Shown: positions 47,030-56,181 of the stretch, piece by piece | Position numbering within the stretch: position 1 is the first letter of the stretch | Layout of the letters: each line of letters begins with the position of its first letter | DNA from: Aminobacter sp. HY435 | GTDB taxonomy: Bacteria; Pseudomonadota; Alphaproteobacteria; Rhizobiales; Rhizobiaceae | Direction: 5' to 3' | Assembly (NCBI RefSeq): GCF_027568395.1 | Contig: NZ_JANKZL010000010.1 | Coordinates: forward strand, 204,690 to 268,689 | DNA: 64,000 nucleotides | The notes under the pieces: generated by a model | Databases searched by the model: none | The model's input: only the letters and a program-made list of their open reading frames with translations | What the model was told of the DNA's origin: nothing | Made by a program: the position numbers and the translations under genes

Positions 47030-47296
47030 ACCCGGTGGGCTGCGTGTCGTCTCGGCGATACGCAGCCTCATGCCGTCAATCGACCTTCATTGCCGGGGCG
47101 GATGGAGACAGCGATCGGCAAAAGACGCTGTTGGCGTGGCTCATTTCGAACAGGAAGCCGTGAAGCCAGCCACGGCAATCGTTGCCGGTTCCGCGATCAA
47201 CGCGCCGCCTGACATGCCTTGGCTGTCCAGGCACTCCGGGCGGTTTTGCCCTTTCACCAGCATTCAGATTCAACTTGTGCGCGTCTGCATACGGGA

Positions 47297-47329
47297 GCAT
47301 GATGCAAATCATTCGCATTTGCATCATGC
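47297..47329. promoter_or_regulatory. Operator-like 13-bp inverted repeat before the multicopper oxidase gene
   Basis: Perfect arms GCATGATGCAAAT (47297-47309) and ATTTGCATCATGC (47317-47329) around CATTCGC. It ends 2 bp before the ribosome binding site of the oxidase gene. The TGCAAAT/ATTTGCA halves look like sites of Fur-superfamily metalloregulators (Mur/Fur/Zur), which would suit a metal-transport operon; the identity of the regulator is inference. The remainder of the 47030-47343 gap shows nothing else. Confidence 0.6.
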
Positions 47330-47343
47330 GTGGGAGCTTGGGC

Positions 47344-48486
47344 GTGCCGACACTGCTAAGAGAACGGCTAAGTCGCAGGCTTTTGCTTGCAGGCGGCATC
47401 TGTACGGCAGGCGCCACCGTGGCTGGTGTCACGGCCGCCGTAGGCCAGGCGGGGCACGGCGGCCACGATGCCGGTGCCGTGTCGGCGGCGCCGGATGCCT
47501 ACCAGGGACAGCAATCGGCGCCAGCGCATAGCGGCGCGCATGGCGCGATGGTCACCGTGGGCGAAGTCGACAACGCCCGAAACGGTTTTGATCCCGCCAA
47601 GATGCTTACCGATTGGGAAGTTGGTGTGACATCGGCCCTGGCTGACGGGCGCACGCTGCGGACCTTCGAGGTCGTTGCCGAGGACAAGGAGATCGAGATC
47701 GCGCCGGGGGTGATGTTCCCCGCCTGGACCTACAACGGCCGCGTTCCCGGCCCGGCCCTGCGCGCCACCGAAGGCGAGCGCTTGCGTATCGTTTTCAAGA
47801 ACTACGGCTCGCACCCGCATTCGATGCATTTCCACGGCATCCACGCCGCGCGCATGGATGGCGTGCCGGGCGCCGGCCTGGTCAATCCCGGCGAGGAATT
47901 CGTCTATGAGTTCGATGCGAAGCCTTTCGGCTGCCACCTCTACCATTGCCACGCGCTGCCGCTGAAGCGGCACATCCACAAGGGCATGTACGGGGCCTTT
48001 GTCATCGACCCCGATCCCGCCCGCCATCCCGAACACGCCGATGTCGTCCGTTCGCGGCAACTCGGGACGCCGGAGAATGCGCAATGGCAGGAATTCGTCA
48101 TGGTGATGAATGCCTTCGACACCAATTTCGACGGTGAAAACGAGTTCTATGCCGTCAACACGGTGGCGCACACCTACATGAATTCGCCGATAACGATCGT
48201 GAAGAACCGGCCGGTGCGGATCTACCTGGTCAATGTCGTCGAGTTCGACCCGATCAACTCGTTTCACCTGCATGCCAATTTCTTCGACTATTTCGACCAG
48301 GGCACGACGCTGACACCGACATTGAAGACCGTCGACCTGATTACCCAGTGCCAGGCCCAGCGCGGCATCATCGAATTCAGCTTCGCCGAGCACGAGGCCG
48401 GCCTCTACATGTTCCACCCGCATCAGTCGGAGTTCACCGAACTCGGCTGGGTCGGCATGTTCGATGTCGTGGAGGCTGTTGCTTGA
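47344..48486 (+). CDS. Tat-exported two-domain multicopper oxidase
   Basis: A 380-residue copper oxidase. The N-terminus has a Tat-type signal (LSRRLLLAGG, about 9-18), then a His-rich linker. Copper ligands are visible at H162-x-H164 (MHFHG), H198..H201-C202-H203 with H210 (HLYHCHALPLKRH), H308-x-H310 (FHLH) and H358-x-H360 (FHPH). The type-1 signature HCHxxxxxxH lies in the first domain and the last domain lacks the cysteine, as in two-domain laccases. The GTG at 47344 follows GGGAG by 7 nt and lies after the inverted repeat. Its stop overlaps the ZIP start. Likely substrate: a metal ion such as Fe(II) or Mn(II); inference from context. Confidence 0.85.
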   Translation: MPTLLRERLSRRLLLAGGICTAGATVAGVTAAVGQAGHGGHDAGAVSAAPDAYQGQQSAPAHSGAHGAMVTVGEVDNARNGFDPAKMLTDWEVGVTSALADGRTLRTFEVVAEDKEIEIAPGVMFPAWTYNGRVPGPALRATEGERLRIVFKNYGSHPHSMHFHGIHAARMDGVPGAGLVNPGEEFVYEFDAKPFGCHLYHCHALPLKRHIHKGMYGAFVIDPDPARHPEHADVVRSRQLGTPENAQWQEFVMVMNAFDTNFDGENEFYAVNTVAHTYMNSPITIVKNRPVRIYLVNVVEFDPINSFHLHANFFDYFDQGTTLTPTLKTVDLITQCQAQRGIIEFSFAEHEAGLYMFHPHQSEFTELGWVGMFDVVEAVA

Positions 48487-49679
48487 AGGACGTTCCAAGC
48501 TCCGAGGCCGAAGCCGACCTTCCCGGCACAGCTCCGTCGCGCCGGGCACTGTGGTGGATTGCCCTGCCGCTGCTGGCCTTTGCGGTGGCTATCGCGATCT
48601 TGATGTCCACCAATCCACTTGCGCGGTTCAACAACGGCACGCCGCCGGTCGAAGAAATTTCCTTCGAACGCGTCATCCTCGACAGCGATGGTATCCGGGT
48701 CCTGGTTCGCGCCGGCGGGTCGGAGCCGATGACGATCGCCCAGGTCCAGGTCGACGACGCCTACTGGCAGTTCACGCAGGACCCTGCGGGTCCGCTGGCG
48801 CGCGGGTCGACTGCCTGGATACAGGTACCTTTCCCATGGGTGCTCGGCGAGGCGCATGCTCTCAATCTTGTGACCAATACGGGGGCCACCTTCGCCCACG
48901 AAATCCCTGTCGCGGTCGCGACGCCGGTGCCAGACGGCTCCAGCCTGCTGTCGCAGGCGCTTCTCGGCATTTTCGTCGGCATCGTACCGGTTGCCGTCGG
49001 ACTGATGTTTTATCCTGCCCTGCGTGGCGTCGGCCGCTCGGGGATGAGTTTTCTCCTGGCCCTGACGGTCGGCCTGCTCGCCTTCCTGATGGTAGATGCG
49101 GTCAGCGAAGCCCTCGAACTGGCCGCGGAGTCCGCCGCTATCTTCCAGGGGCAGGTGATGGTGGTTCTGGCTGCTTCAGCCAGCTTCCTGGTCCTGATGG
49201 GCATCGGTCGGCGTAACGGCGCGCCGAAGGGCCTTGCGTTGGCCACCTACATTGCCCTCGGCATCGGCCTGCACAATCTCGGCGAGGGCCTGGCCATCGG
49301 CGCGGCGTTCGCCGCGGGTGCCGCCGGGTTGGGCACCTTCCTGGTGCTGGGCTTCACCCTCCACAACGTCACCGAAGGAATCGGCATCGCGGCACCGATA
49401 TTGCGCGAGCGGGTGACGTTGTTGACCTTCGCGGCACTGACGTTGCTCGCCGGCGGGCCGGCAGTGCTTGGCCTTTGGATCGGCAGCCTGGCATTTGCGC
49501 CACAATGGTCGGCGCTGGCGCTCGCCATTGGTGCGGGCGCGATACTTCAGGTCATCGTCGAGGTAACGGCGCTGCTGCGCCGCGGCGAAGGCGACGGCTT
49601 GTCCAGTCGTGCAGCGATGGCCGGTCTCGTGGTCGGTGCAGGCTTCATGTATCTGACCGCGATGCTGGTGAAAATCTAG
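48483..49679 (+). CDS. ZIP-family metal permease with N-terminal extracytoplasmic domain
   Basis: A 398-residue membrane protein. After one N-terminal helix (about 23-42) comes a ~110-residue domain (43-155) that should lie outside the cytoplasm. The ZIP transporter follows, with the metal-path motifs HNLGEG (264-269) and HNVTEG (294-299). Ordinary bacterial ZIP proteins are about 250-310 residues, so the domain is additional. It starts at TTG 48483, overlapping the oxidase stop (TTGA), with GGAGG 7 nt upstream; translation is coupled. The metal cannot be told, but Fe, Mn and Zn are the usual ZIP cargoes. Confidence 0.87.
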   Translation: MKDVPSSEAEADLPGTAPSRRALWWIALPLLAFAVAIAILMSTNPLARFNNGTPPVEEISFERVILDSDGIRVLVRAGGSEPMTIAQVQVDDAYWQFTQDPAGPLARGSTAWIQVPFPWVLGEAHALNLVTNTGATFAHEIPVAVATPVPDGSSLLSQALLGIFVGIVPVAVGLMFYPALRGVGRSGMSFLLALTVGLLAFLMVDAVSEALELAAESAAIFQGQVMVVLAASASFLVLMGIGRRNGAPKGLALATYIALGIGLHNLGEGLAIGAAFAAGAAGLGTFLVLGFTLHNVTEGIGIAAPILRERVTLLTFAALTLLAGGPAVLGLWIGSLAFAPQWSALALAIGAGAILQVIVEVTALLRRGEGDGLSSRAAMAGLVVGAGFMYLTAMLVKI

Positions 49680-49825
49680 GCGAGGGGAGCCGCCGGAAGC
49701 CCGAAGCCGCCGACTGGCTCGACTTCAGTGCTGCCGTCGAAGCCTGCGATCAACGGCATGGCTTGCTTGATCGCTGCCTGGACCTCCGGCAACTGCATCA
49801 TCCTGACAGGCGTGTATTCGAAAGG

Positions 49826-50782
49826 TCAGGCGAAAGGCACCGCAACGGTGCCCTTGGGCAGCTTCGCTTCGTCGTCCGGCTCGACGTGGATGATGATGCG
49901 GACGGAGGGAATCTCCGCGCGCAACGCGTCCTCGATACGGTCGCAGATGACGTGGCTGTCGCCGACGGTCATGTCGGCGTCGACCACCAGATGGAACTCG
50001 ATGAAGGTGGCACGGCCGGCGATGCGCGTCTTGAGGTCGTGCACTTCGATGGCGCCCTTGGAATTGGCCGAGATGATGTCGCGGATGCGCATGTGCTCGT
50101 CCAGTTCGACCGCGCGGTCCATCAGCCCGTTCATCGACGAGCTGATGACATGCCAGCCCTGCCACAGGATGTTGAGCGCGACGATCACGGCAAGCGCGGG
50201 ATCCAGAATTTGCCAGCCGGTGACGATGGCGGCGACAAGGCCGGCCAGTACGCCAGCCGATGTCACAACGTCGGTCATGATGTGATGGCCGTCGGCGACC
50301 ATCGCCGGCGAGCGTTCGGCGCGGCCGACGCGGATCAGCATTCCGGCCCAGAAGGCATTGATGACGGCGGCCACGCCGTTGATGCCGAGGCCGAGCCAGG
50401 GCTCGTCGGTGTTCATCGGCACGCCCCAGCTGCGCCAGACCTCGAACAGGATCAGGAAGGCAGCAACGATGATCAGCACGCCTTCCAGCACCGCCGAGAA
50501 ATACTCTGCCTTGTGGTGGCCGTATTGATGATCGTGGTCGGCCGGCTTGTGACTGACCTTGATCGCCCAGAAGGCGGCCATGGCGGCGACGACGTTGACG
50601 ATCGATTCGAGCGCGTCCGAATAAAGCGCAACCGAGCCGGTCAGCCACCAGGCGACGAATTTCAGGCCCATCACGGCAGCGCCGATGATGATCGACCAGA
50701 AGGCGAGCCGGGCAACTCGCTGCTTGGCGGCCGATGGCTGGCCGCGCGCGGCAGTCGATCGCTGGGTTTCGGTCTGGGCCAT
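49826..50782 (-). CDS. Cation diffusion facilitator (CDF) metal exporter
   Basis: A 318-residue CDF protein with six helices and a cytoplasmic C-terminal domain. The transport-site residues appear as YSDALES (helix 2; Asp with Glu in place of the second Asp) and DGHHIMTDV (helix 5; His-x3-Asp). HDHQYGHHKAEY is the usual histidine-rich loop. The C-terminal domain (about 215-300; HDLKTRIAGRATFIEFHLVVDADMTVGDSH) is intact. Convergent with the ZIP gene across 146 bp, so import and export genes for a metal lie side by side. Confidence 0.9.
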   Translation of the reverse strand: MAQTETQRSTAARGQPSAAKQRVARLAFWSIIIGAAVMGLKFVAWWLTGSVALYSDALESIVNVVAAMAAFWAIKVSHKPADHDHQYGHHKAEYFSAVLEGVLIIVAAFLILFEVWRSWGVPMNTDEPWLGLGINGVAAVINAFWAGMLIRVGRAERSPAMVADGHHIMTDVVTSAGVLAGLVAAIVTGWQILDPALAVIVALNILWQGWHVISSSMNGLMDRAVELDEHMRIRDIISANSKGAIEVHDLKTRIAGRATFIEFHLVVDADMTVGDSHVICDRIEDALRAEIPSVRIIIHVEPDDEAKLPKGTVAVPFA

Positions 50783-50852
50783 GGTCTCGCTTCAGTTATC
50801 GGCTCCGCCCCGCGGTCGAAAGACCGCGGAGTGGGTAGGTTTCGGTTGTCGG

Positions 50853-53042
50853 CTAGGCAGCCTTGTCCTTGGCCTTGCGCGGCATGTGCGCGACGACGTT
50901 CTCGATCATCCGCATGCCGGCGTCATGGCCGAGCGTCATGATCGATTCGGGATGGAATTGCACGGCTGCGATCGGCTCTTTCTTGTGTTCAAACGCCATG
51001 ATGACGCCGTCCTCGGTTTCTGCGGTGACGACGAAGTCGTCGGGCAGGCGCACGGGGTCGGCGAAGATCGAGTGGTAGCGGCCGACGGTCACTTCCCTGG
51101 GCAGGCCGGAGAAGATGATGCCGGGCTTGGAGACGCGGATGCGCGAGGGCTTGCCATGCATGGGCACGGCGAGCTGGCGCAGTTCGCCGCCATAGGCCTC
51201 GGCCAGCGCCTGCAGGCCGAGGCAGACGCCGAAGATCGGCAGGTCTTGAGCGCGCGCTTTCCTGATCGTCGCCGCCGTGTCGAAGTCCTTTGGCATGCCA
51301 GGCCCGGGCGACAGAACCACGAGGTCGGGCTTGATGCGGTCGAAGATTTCCTCCGGCACCGGCGATCGCACGGTCGAGACATCGGCGCCGGTCTGGCGGA
51401 AGTAGTTGGCGAGCGTGTGGACGAAGGAGTCTTCGTGGTCGACGAGCAGGATCTTGACTCCTTCGCCGACGCGCGCGGTGGTGCGCTCGGCGCCTGCGGA
51501 GTTGCCGGTCTTGGCGTCGCGGATGGCGGAAAGCATGGCTGAGGCCTTCAGTTCGGTTTCGGCTTCTTCTTCTTCGGGAACGGAATCGTAGAGCAGGGTG
51601 GCGCCGGCGCGCACCTCGGCGATGCCGTCCTTGATGCGGATGGTGCGCAGCGTCAGGCCCGTGTTCAGGTCGCCATTGAAATGCACCATGCCGATCGCCC
51701 CGCCATACCAGGCGCGCGGGCTTTTCTCGTTCTGCTCGATGAAGCGCATCGCCCAGAGCTTGGGCGCGCCGGTGACGGTTACCGCCCAGGCGTGGGAAAG
51801 AAAGGCGTCGAAGGCGTCCATGCCTTCGCGCAGGCGGCCCTCGATGTGGTCGACGGTGTGGATCAGACGCGAATACATCTCGATCTGGCGGCGGCCGATG
51901 ACGCGCACCGAGCCGGGCTCGCAGACACGGCTCTTGTCGTTGCGGTCGACGTCCGAGCACATGGTGAGCTCGGACTCGTCCTTCTTCGAGTTGAGCAGCT
52001 TGAGTATCTGCTCGGAGTCGGAGATGGCGTCGTCGCCGCGCTTGATGGTGCCCGAAATCGGGCAGGTCTCGACGCGGCGGCCGTTGACTCGCACGAACAT
52101 CTCCGGCGAGGCGCCGATCAGGTATTCGCCTTCGCCGAGATTGATGAAGAACGAGTAGGGCGAGGGGTTGATGTTCTTCAGCCGCCTCGAGATTTCCGAA
52201 GGAGCTGTCTCGCAGCGCTCGTAGAACATCTGGCCGGGCACGACCTCGAACAGGTCGCCGCGCTTGAAGCTGTCCATCGCCCGGCGCACCAGTTGGGCAT
52301 ATTCGCCGGGCTCGTGGTCGCCGCGCGGCGGAATGCGGTCGGAAGTCTTGAACGGCTCGGCGACACTGTCGCGAGCCAGTCCCTCGGTGGAAAAGTTGTC
52401 GCCAGCGTAGTCGTAGCGGTCGTGCCAGGCCTTGGCCGAGTAGTGGTCGACGACAAGAATCTCGTCGGGCAGGAACAGCACCAGATCGCGCTGGCTTTGC
52501 TTGCGCTCGAGCCTGTGCTCGACCGGGTCGAACTGGAAGGCGAGGTCGTAGCCGAACGCGCCGTAGAGGCCGAGATTGCTGTCGTTGTCAGTCTTGAACA
52601 GCGCGGTGATGGCGCGCAGCACGGTGAACACCGACGGCACGCGCGAACGCTCCTCCTCGGTGAAGACGCGGCCCGGCGTTTCCACTTCGAGCGCGATGAG
52701 GCGTTTTGTCCTTTCGCCGATGGCCAGCTCTTCGAGCGGCGCAAGCGCGGCATGGATCACCGGCAGCAGCACCTCGCCGCGGGCGTTGAGCGCCTCGATC
52801 TTCATCGAGCGGCCACGCGCGGAAATCACCACCGGCGGATCGATGATGGCAGTGTCCCAGCGGGTGTAGCGGCCGGGATATTCGTAGTTGGACGAAAACA
52901 CCGCGCCGCGCCGGCTGTTGAGGCCATCGAGATATGTCTCGATGGCGCCGGCATAGGCTGTGTCATGCCGCTGGCGCGTGATCGCGATGCCACCTGCGGT
53001 GACAAAGCGTTCGGCGCCGTTTTCGAGGATTTCCACCGTCAT
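50853..53042 (-). CDS. trpE: Fused anthranilate synthase TrpE(G)
   Basis: Makes anthranilate from chorismate and glutamine, first step of tryptophan synthesis. One 729-residue chain holds the TrpE part (about 1-530; [49 protein letters not shown]) and the TrpG amidotransferase part (about 545-729). The latter has the nucleophile in GVCLGLQA and the catalytic His-Glu in QFHPESIMT. The fusion is typical of Rhizobiales. The ATG at 53042 has GGAG 6 nt upstream. A trpL leader with a terminator precedes it, so attenuation by tryptophan is expected. Confidence 0.96.
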   Translation of the reverse strand: MTVEILENGAERFVTAGGIAITRQRHDTAYAGAIETYLDGLNSRRGAVFSSNYEYPGRYTRWDTAIIDPPVVISARGRSMKIEALNARGEVLLPVIHAALAPLEELAIGERTKRLIALEVETPGRVFTEEERSRVPSVFTVLRAITALFKTDNDSNLGLYGAFGYDLAFQFDPVEHRLERKQSQRDLVLFLPDEILVVDHYSAKAWHDRYDYAGDNFSTEGLARDSVAEPFKTSDRIPPRGDHEPGEYAQLVRRAMDSFKRGDLFEVVPGQMFYERCETAPSEISRRLKNINPSPYSFFINLGEGEYLIGASPEMFVRVNGRRVETCPISGTIKRGDDAISDSEQILKLLNSKKDESELTMCSDVDRNDKSRVCEPGSVRVIGRRQIEMYSRLIHTVDHIEGRLREGMDAFDAFLSHAWAVTVTGAPKLWAMRFIEQNEKSPRAWYGGAIGMVHFNGDLNTGLTLRTIRIKDGIAEVRAGATLLYDSVPEEEEAETELKASAMLSAIRDAKTGNSAGAERTTARVGEGVKILLVDHEDSFVHTLANYFRQTGADVSTVRSPVPEEIFDRIKPDLVVLSPGPGMPKDFDTAATIRKARAQDLPIFGVCLGLQALAEAYGGELRQLAVPMHGKPSRIRVSKPGIIFSGLPREVTVGRYHSIFADPVRLPDDFVVTAETEDGVIMAFEHKKEPIAAVQFHPESIMTLGHDAGMRMIENVVAHMPRKAKDKAA

Positions 53043-53086
53043 TCCCGTCTCCATCTCTTGCCGCTGGAGGTTCCGGAGCCTGGTTC

Positions 53087-53126
53087 GAAAAAAGCAAATG
53101 GCCGCCCGGAATTCCCGTTGCGGCCA
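53087..53126 (-). terminator. trp attenuator terminator
   Basis: On the minus strand TGGCCGC (53126-53120) pairs with GCGGCCA (53105-53099), with a GGAATTCC-type inner pairing, followed by TTTGCTTTTTTCG. A second copy of GCGGCC at 53162-53157, just after the trpL stop, can pair with the same 5' arm and so form the antiterminator. Confidence 0.85.
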
Positions 53127-53164
53127 CCACAATCTTCACGCGCACGCGCTTCAAGAGGCCGCTG

Positions 53165-53209
53165 TCAGCTGGCCCGCCACCAAGTGTTCTGGAGCGAAGT
53201 CGTGTTCAT
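53165..53209 (-). CDS. trpL: trp leader peptide
   Basis: A 14-residue open frame, MNTTSLQNTWWRAS, with two adjacent Trp codons, 122 bp upstream of trpE(G). It matches the role and size of the Sinorhizobium meliloti leader peptide (which has three Trp codons). There is no ribosome binding site; a good promoter places the transcript start at the A of its ATG, so it should be translated as a leaderless frame, as in S. meliloti. Stalling at the Trp codons should favour the antiterminator. Confidence 0.88.
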   Translation of the reverse strand: MNTTSLQNTWWRAS

Positions 53210-53216
53210 GGCCGAA

Positions 53217-53245
53217 TGCATAGCGGCGAATCCGAGGTCACGCAA
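53217..53245 (-). promoter_or_regulatory. Promoter of trpL-trpE(G)
   Basis: On the minus strand TTGCGT (53240-53245) and TATGCA (53217-53222) are separated by 17 bp. The -10 element lies 7 nt before the A of the trpL ATG, which puts the start site at the start codon. Confidence 0.7.
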
Positions 53246-53330
53246 CCGGATTTGCGTCGTGTTGCTTTGCATTACCAACTGACCTGCAATTTGTTGCGAA
53301 AGCCTGGAACACGCCGTCAGAATAGGAATG

Positions 53331-53447
53331 TCAGGCGGCCTGCTCGACCGCGTCGCGGCGCGCGAGTGAGAAGGACAGGAGGGTGACGCCAAGAGCCGTC
53401 AGCGCGATCGCCGCGCCGACAACGGGCAGGTCGGCATAGCCGACGCC
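53331..53447 (-). pseudogene. Remnant of a transporter (MFS) C-terminus
   Basis: A minus-strand frame with no start codon reads GVGYADLPVVGAAIALTALG, then VTLLSFSLARRD and a stop at 53331. This looks like the last membrane helix and tail of a major facilitator permease. Upstream in the same frame the sequence becomes unrelated and reaches a stop within about 50 bp. It is best explained as the leftover of a deleted gene between gcd and the trp region. Confidence 0.5.
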
Positions 53448-53494
53448 CCGGGAGGCTGGCGCCTGTCGGCGCGGCTCCGCGGTTTTCGTTGGCT

Positions 53495-53525
53495 ACAAAT
53501 GAAAAGGGGCGCCTAGGCGCCCCTT
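53495..53525 (-). terminator. Rho-independent terminator after gcd
   Basis: A perfect 22-bp palindrome (53504-53525) followed on the minus strand by TTCATTTG. It lies 22 bp after the stop of the PQQ dehydrogenase. Confidence 0.85.
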
Positions 53526-53547
53526 CCGATGTCGATGCCCTGAGAAC

Positions 53548-56019
53548 TCAGTTCTGCTTGGGCAGCTTGTAGGCGACGACGTAGTCGCCACGGTCGGGCG
53601 ACTGGCGTGCGCCGCCGGCCGAGATGACGACATACTGGGTGCCGGTGTCGGGCGACACGAAGGTCATCGGGGTGGCCTGGGCGCCGACGGGCAGGCGGCC
53701 CTTCCACAGCTCCTCGCCGGTCTCCACGTCAAGCGCGCGCAGGTAGTAGTCCTGCGTGCCGGCGTAGAAGACGACGCCGCCGGAGGTGGCGATCGGGCCA
53801 CCCAGCGTCGGCATGCCGATCGGGATCTGCAGTCCGGTCTTCATGCCGAGCGGACCGGTATCCTCAAGCGTACCGGCCGGAACCTGCCAGACGATCTGGC
53901 GGGTCTTCAGGTCGATGCCGGTGAAGGTGCCGTAGGGTGGCTGGTGGCAGGGAACGCCGAGCGGCGACATGAAGCCGTTCTTCAGCGCGCCATAGGGCGT
54001 GCCCTTCTGCTGCGACAGGCCGTCATGGGCTGCCGAGCCGCCATAGTTGTCGGCCTCCTCGCGGGGGACAAGCTGGGCGAACTGCGGCATGCGGATGTCG
54101 TTGACGATCAGCAGGCCACGGGCCTCGTCGATCGCCGCGCTACCCCAGTTCATGCCACCGTAGTAGCCCGGGAAGATGATCGAACGCGTCAGGCCGGTCG
54201 GCGTGAATTCGCCCTCGTAACGCATCTTCTTGAACTCGATGCGGCAGTAGAGCTGGTCGTAGGGCGTCGCACCCCACATCCGTGCCTCGGTGAAGGGCTC
54301 CGTACCGATCTCCGGCATGCCGACCGAATAGGGCTGCGTCGGCGACAGGAAGTCCTCCGGAACGCCACCTGTCTGCGGCACCGGACGCTCCTCGACCTCG
54401 GCGATCGGCTTGCCGTCGCGGCGGTCGAGCATGAAGATCTGCCCGCGCTTGGTGATCTGGATCAGCGCCGGGACGGTGCCGCCCTTGCCATCCGGCACGT
54501 CGTAGAGTGCTGGCTGGGCGGGAACGTCGTAGTCCCAGATGTCGTGATGCACGGTCTGGAACTTCCAGCGCTCGCGGCCGGTGGCGATGTCGAGGGCGAC
54601 GACCGAGGCGGTGTAGTCCTCGGCGGCCTTCGAGCGATGCGCGCCAAAGAAGTCGGGCGTGGCGTTGCCGGTCGGCAGGTAGACGAGGCCAAGCGCTTCG
54701 TCATAGGCCGGCGTCGACCAGACATTCGGCGTGCCGCGCGTATAGCTTTCGCCTTCCGGCGGCAGCTTGGTGATGGCGGGGTTGCCGAGGTCCCATGCCC
54801 AGACCAATTCGCCGGTGCGGGCCGAGAATGCACGGACAGCGCCCGAAGGCTCGCCCGTTTCGACGTTGTCCCACACCCAGCCGCCGACCATGATCAGGTC
54901 GCGCGTCACTGTCGGGGCCGAGGTCTGGAAGTAGAAGCCGTCCTTGATCTCGCCCATGCCGGACTTGAGGTCGACGATGCCGCCATTGCCGAAATCCTGG
55001 CACAGCTCGCCGGTCTTGGCGTCGAGCTGGATCAGGCGGGCGTCGATGGTGGTCATGACGATGCGGGCGGCGCAGGCGTTCGACGCTGCGACCACGGGGG
55101 CAGCCGGAGCGGCCGTGCCATCGGTGGGTGCTGCCGCAGCTGCCGCCGTTGCAGCGGCGTCGGCCGCAGCCGGCGCTTCAGCCTGGGCAGGAGCCGGACC
55201 CGGCTCGTAGTAGCTGACGCCGCGGCAGCGCTGCCATAGCACCGACTTGGCCTTGGGATCGTAGGTCCACTTCACTTCGCCCGTGTCCGGGTTCAGTGCA
55301 TTGACGATGTTGTTGGGCGAGCAGGTGTAGAGCGTGTCGTTGACAAACAGCGGCGTGCTCTGGTCCTGGGCCGAGCCCTGAGGGGTGTCGCCGGAGCGGA
55401 AAGTCCAGGCAACCTCGAGCTGGTCGACATTGTCGCGGTTGATCTGGTCGATCGGGGCATAGCGCGTACCAGCAGGGGTGCGGCCGTAGTGACGCCAGTC
55501 GCTGGCGCTTGCGGCGGCCGGCGGAACGGTGGGCGCGGGCTCGGCCTTGGCAAACTCGTTGCGCGTCACGCCATGCGGGGCGAAGGCGTAGAACACCGTC
55601 ACGGCCAGCGCCACGGCGAGAAGGCTCGCGAGCGCGAAAGGGCCAGCCTTTCCAGGACGGGGCTTGCCGGCAGCCGAAGGGAACAGGGGAGCCAAAAGCA
55701 GCGCCGGGATGGCGATGACGGCAGGAGCTACCAGGCGCGGGATCAGCGGCCAGAAATCGAGGCCCGATTCCCATAGCGCCCAGGCGATGGTGGCGAGGAA
55801 AACAAAGCCGTAGAGCCAGAGGCCCGCCTTGCGGCGCATCATGTAGAGGATGCCCGAGGCAACGACGCCGAGGCCGGCGAGTGCGTAGTACCAAGAGCCG
55901 CCCAGGCCGATCAGCTGGACACCGCCGTAGACGAGCGGAGCCCCGATGATGACCATGAGCAGACCGAAAAGAACGAGAAGCCAGCCGCCGCTGTTTCTGC
56001 CTGTTTGTTGTTCTGCCAT
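53548..56019 (-). CDS. gcd: Membrane-bound PQQ-dependent glucose/quinate-type dehydrogenase
   Basis: Oxidises a sugar or cyclic polyol in the periplasm and passes electrons to ubiquinone. The 823-residue protein has five N-terminal membrane helices (about 11-33, 41-60, 65-83, 95-112, 127-146) and then an eight-bladed PQQ propeller. DWRHYGRTPAGTRYAP starts the propeller, and VHHDIWDYDVPAQP and PYGTFTGIDLKT are typical blocks. An Ala/Pro/Thr-rich insert of about 40 residues (273-313) interrupts an early blade region and is unusual for the family. PQQ synthesis genes are not in the window. Glucose is the common substrate; quinate or shikimate is possible. Confidence 0.92.
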   Translation of the reverse strand: MAEQQTGRNSGGWLLVLFGLLMVIIGAPLVYGGVQLIGLGGSWYYALAGLGVVASGILYMMRRKAGLWLYGFVFLATIAWALWESGLDFWPLIPRLVAPAVIAIPALLLAPLFPSAAGKPRPGKAGPFALASLLAVALAVTVFYAFAPHGVTRNEFAKAEPAPTVPPAAASASDWRHYGRTPAGTRYAPIDQINRDNVDQLEVAWTFRSGDTPQGSAQDQSTPLFVNDTLYTCSPNNIVNALNPDTGEVKWTYDPKAKSVLWQRCRGVSYYEPGPAPAQAEAPAAADAAATAAAAAAPTDGTAAPAAPVVAASNACAARIVMTTIDARLIQLDAKTGELCQDFGNGGIVDLKSGMGEIKDGFYFQTSAPTVTRDLIMVGGWVWDNVETGEPSGAVRAFSARTGELVWAWDLGNPAITKLPPEGESYTRGTPNVWSTPAYDEALGLVYLPTGNATPDFFGAHRSKAAEDYTASVVALDIATGRERWKFQTVHHDIWDYDVPAQPALYDVPDGKGGTVPALIQITKRGQIFMLDRRDGKPIAEVEERPVPQTGGVPEDFLSPTQPYSVGMPEIGTEPFTEARMWGATPYDQLYCRIEFKKMRYEGEFTPTGLTRSIIFPGYYGGMNWGSAAIDEARGLLIVNDIRMPQFAQLVPREEADNYGGSAAHDGLSQQKGTPYGALKNGFMSPLGVPCHQPPYGTFTGIDLKTRQIVWQVPAGTLEDTGPLGMKTGLQIPIGMPTLGGPIATSGGVVFYAGTQDYYLRALDVETGEELWKGRLPVGAQATPMTFVSPDTGTQYVVISAGGARQSPDRGDYVVAYKLPKQN

Positions 56020-56181
56020 GTTTTGGTTACCTGCGAAGTTTCGAGAGCGGCTTCGTCCGAACGGGCGATGCCGGTTGCGATCACTTGCCGGTCTTCAGCG
56101 TGCGCCCCTCGCTCGTCGCCCGCATGTTCACGGTCAGGAATCTGATCGCATCCTAATAGATAGTATGTTATCTTGTTTGAA

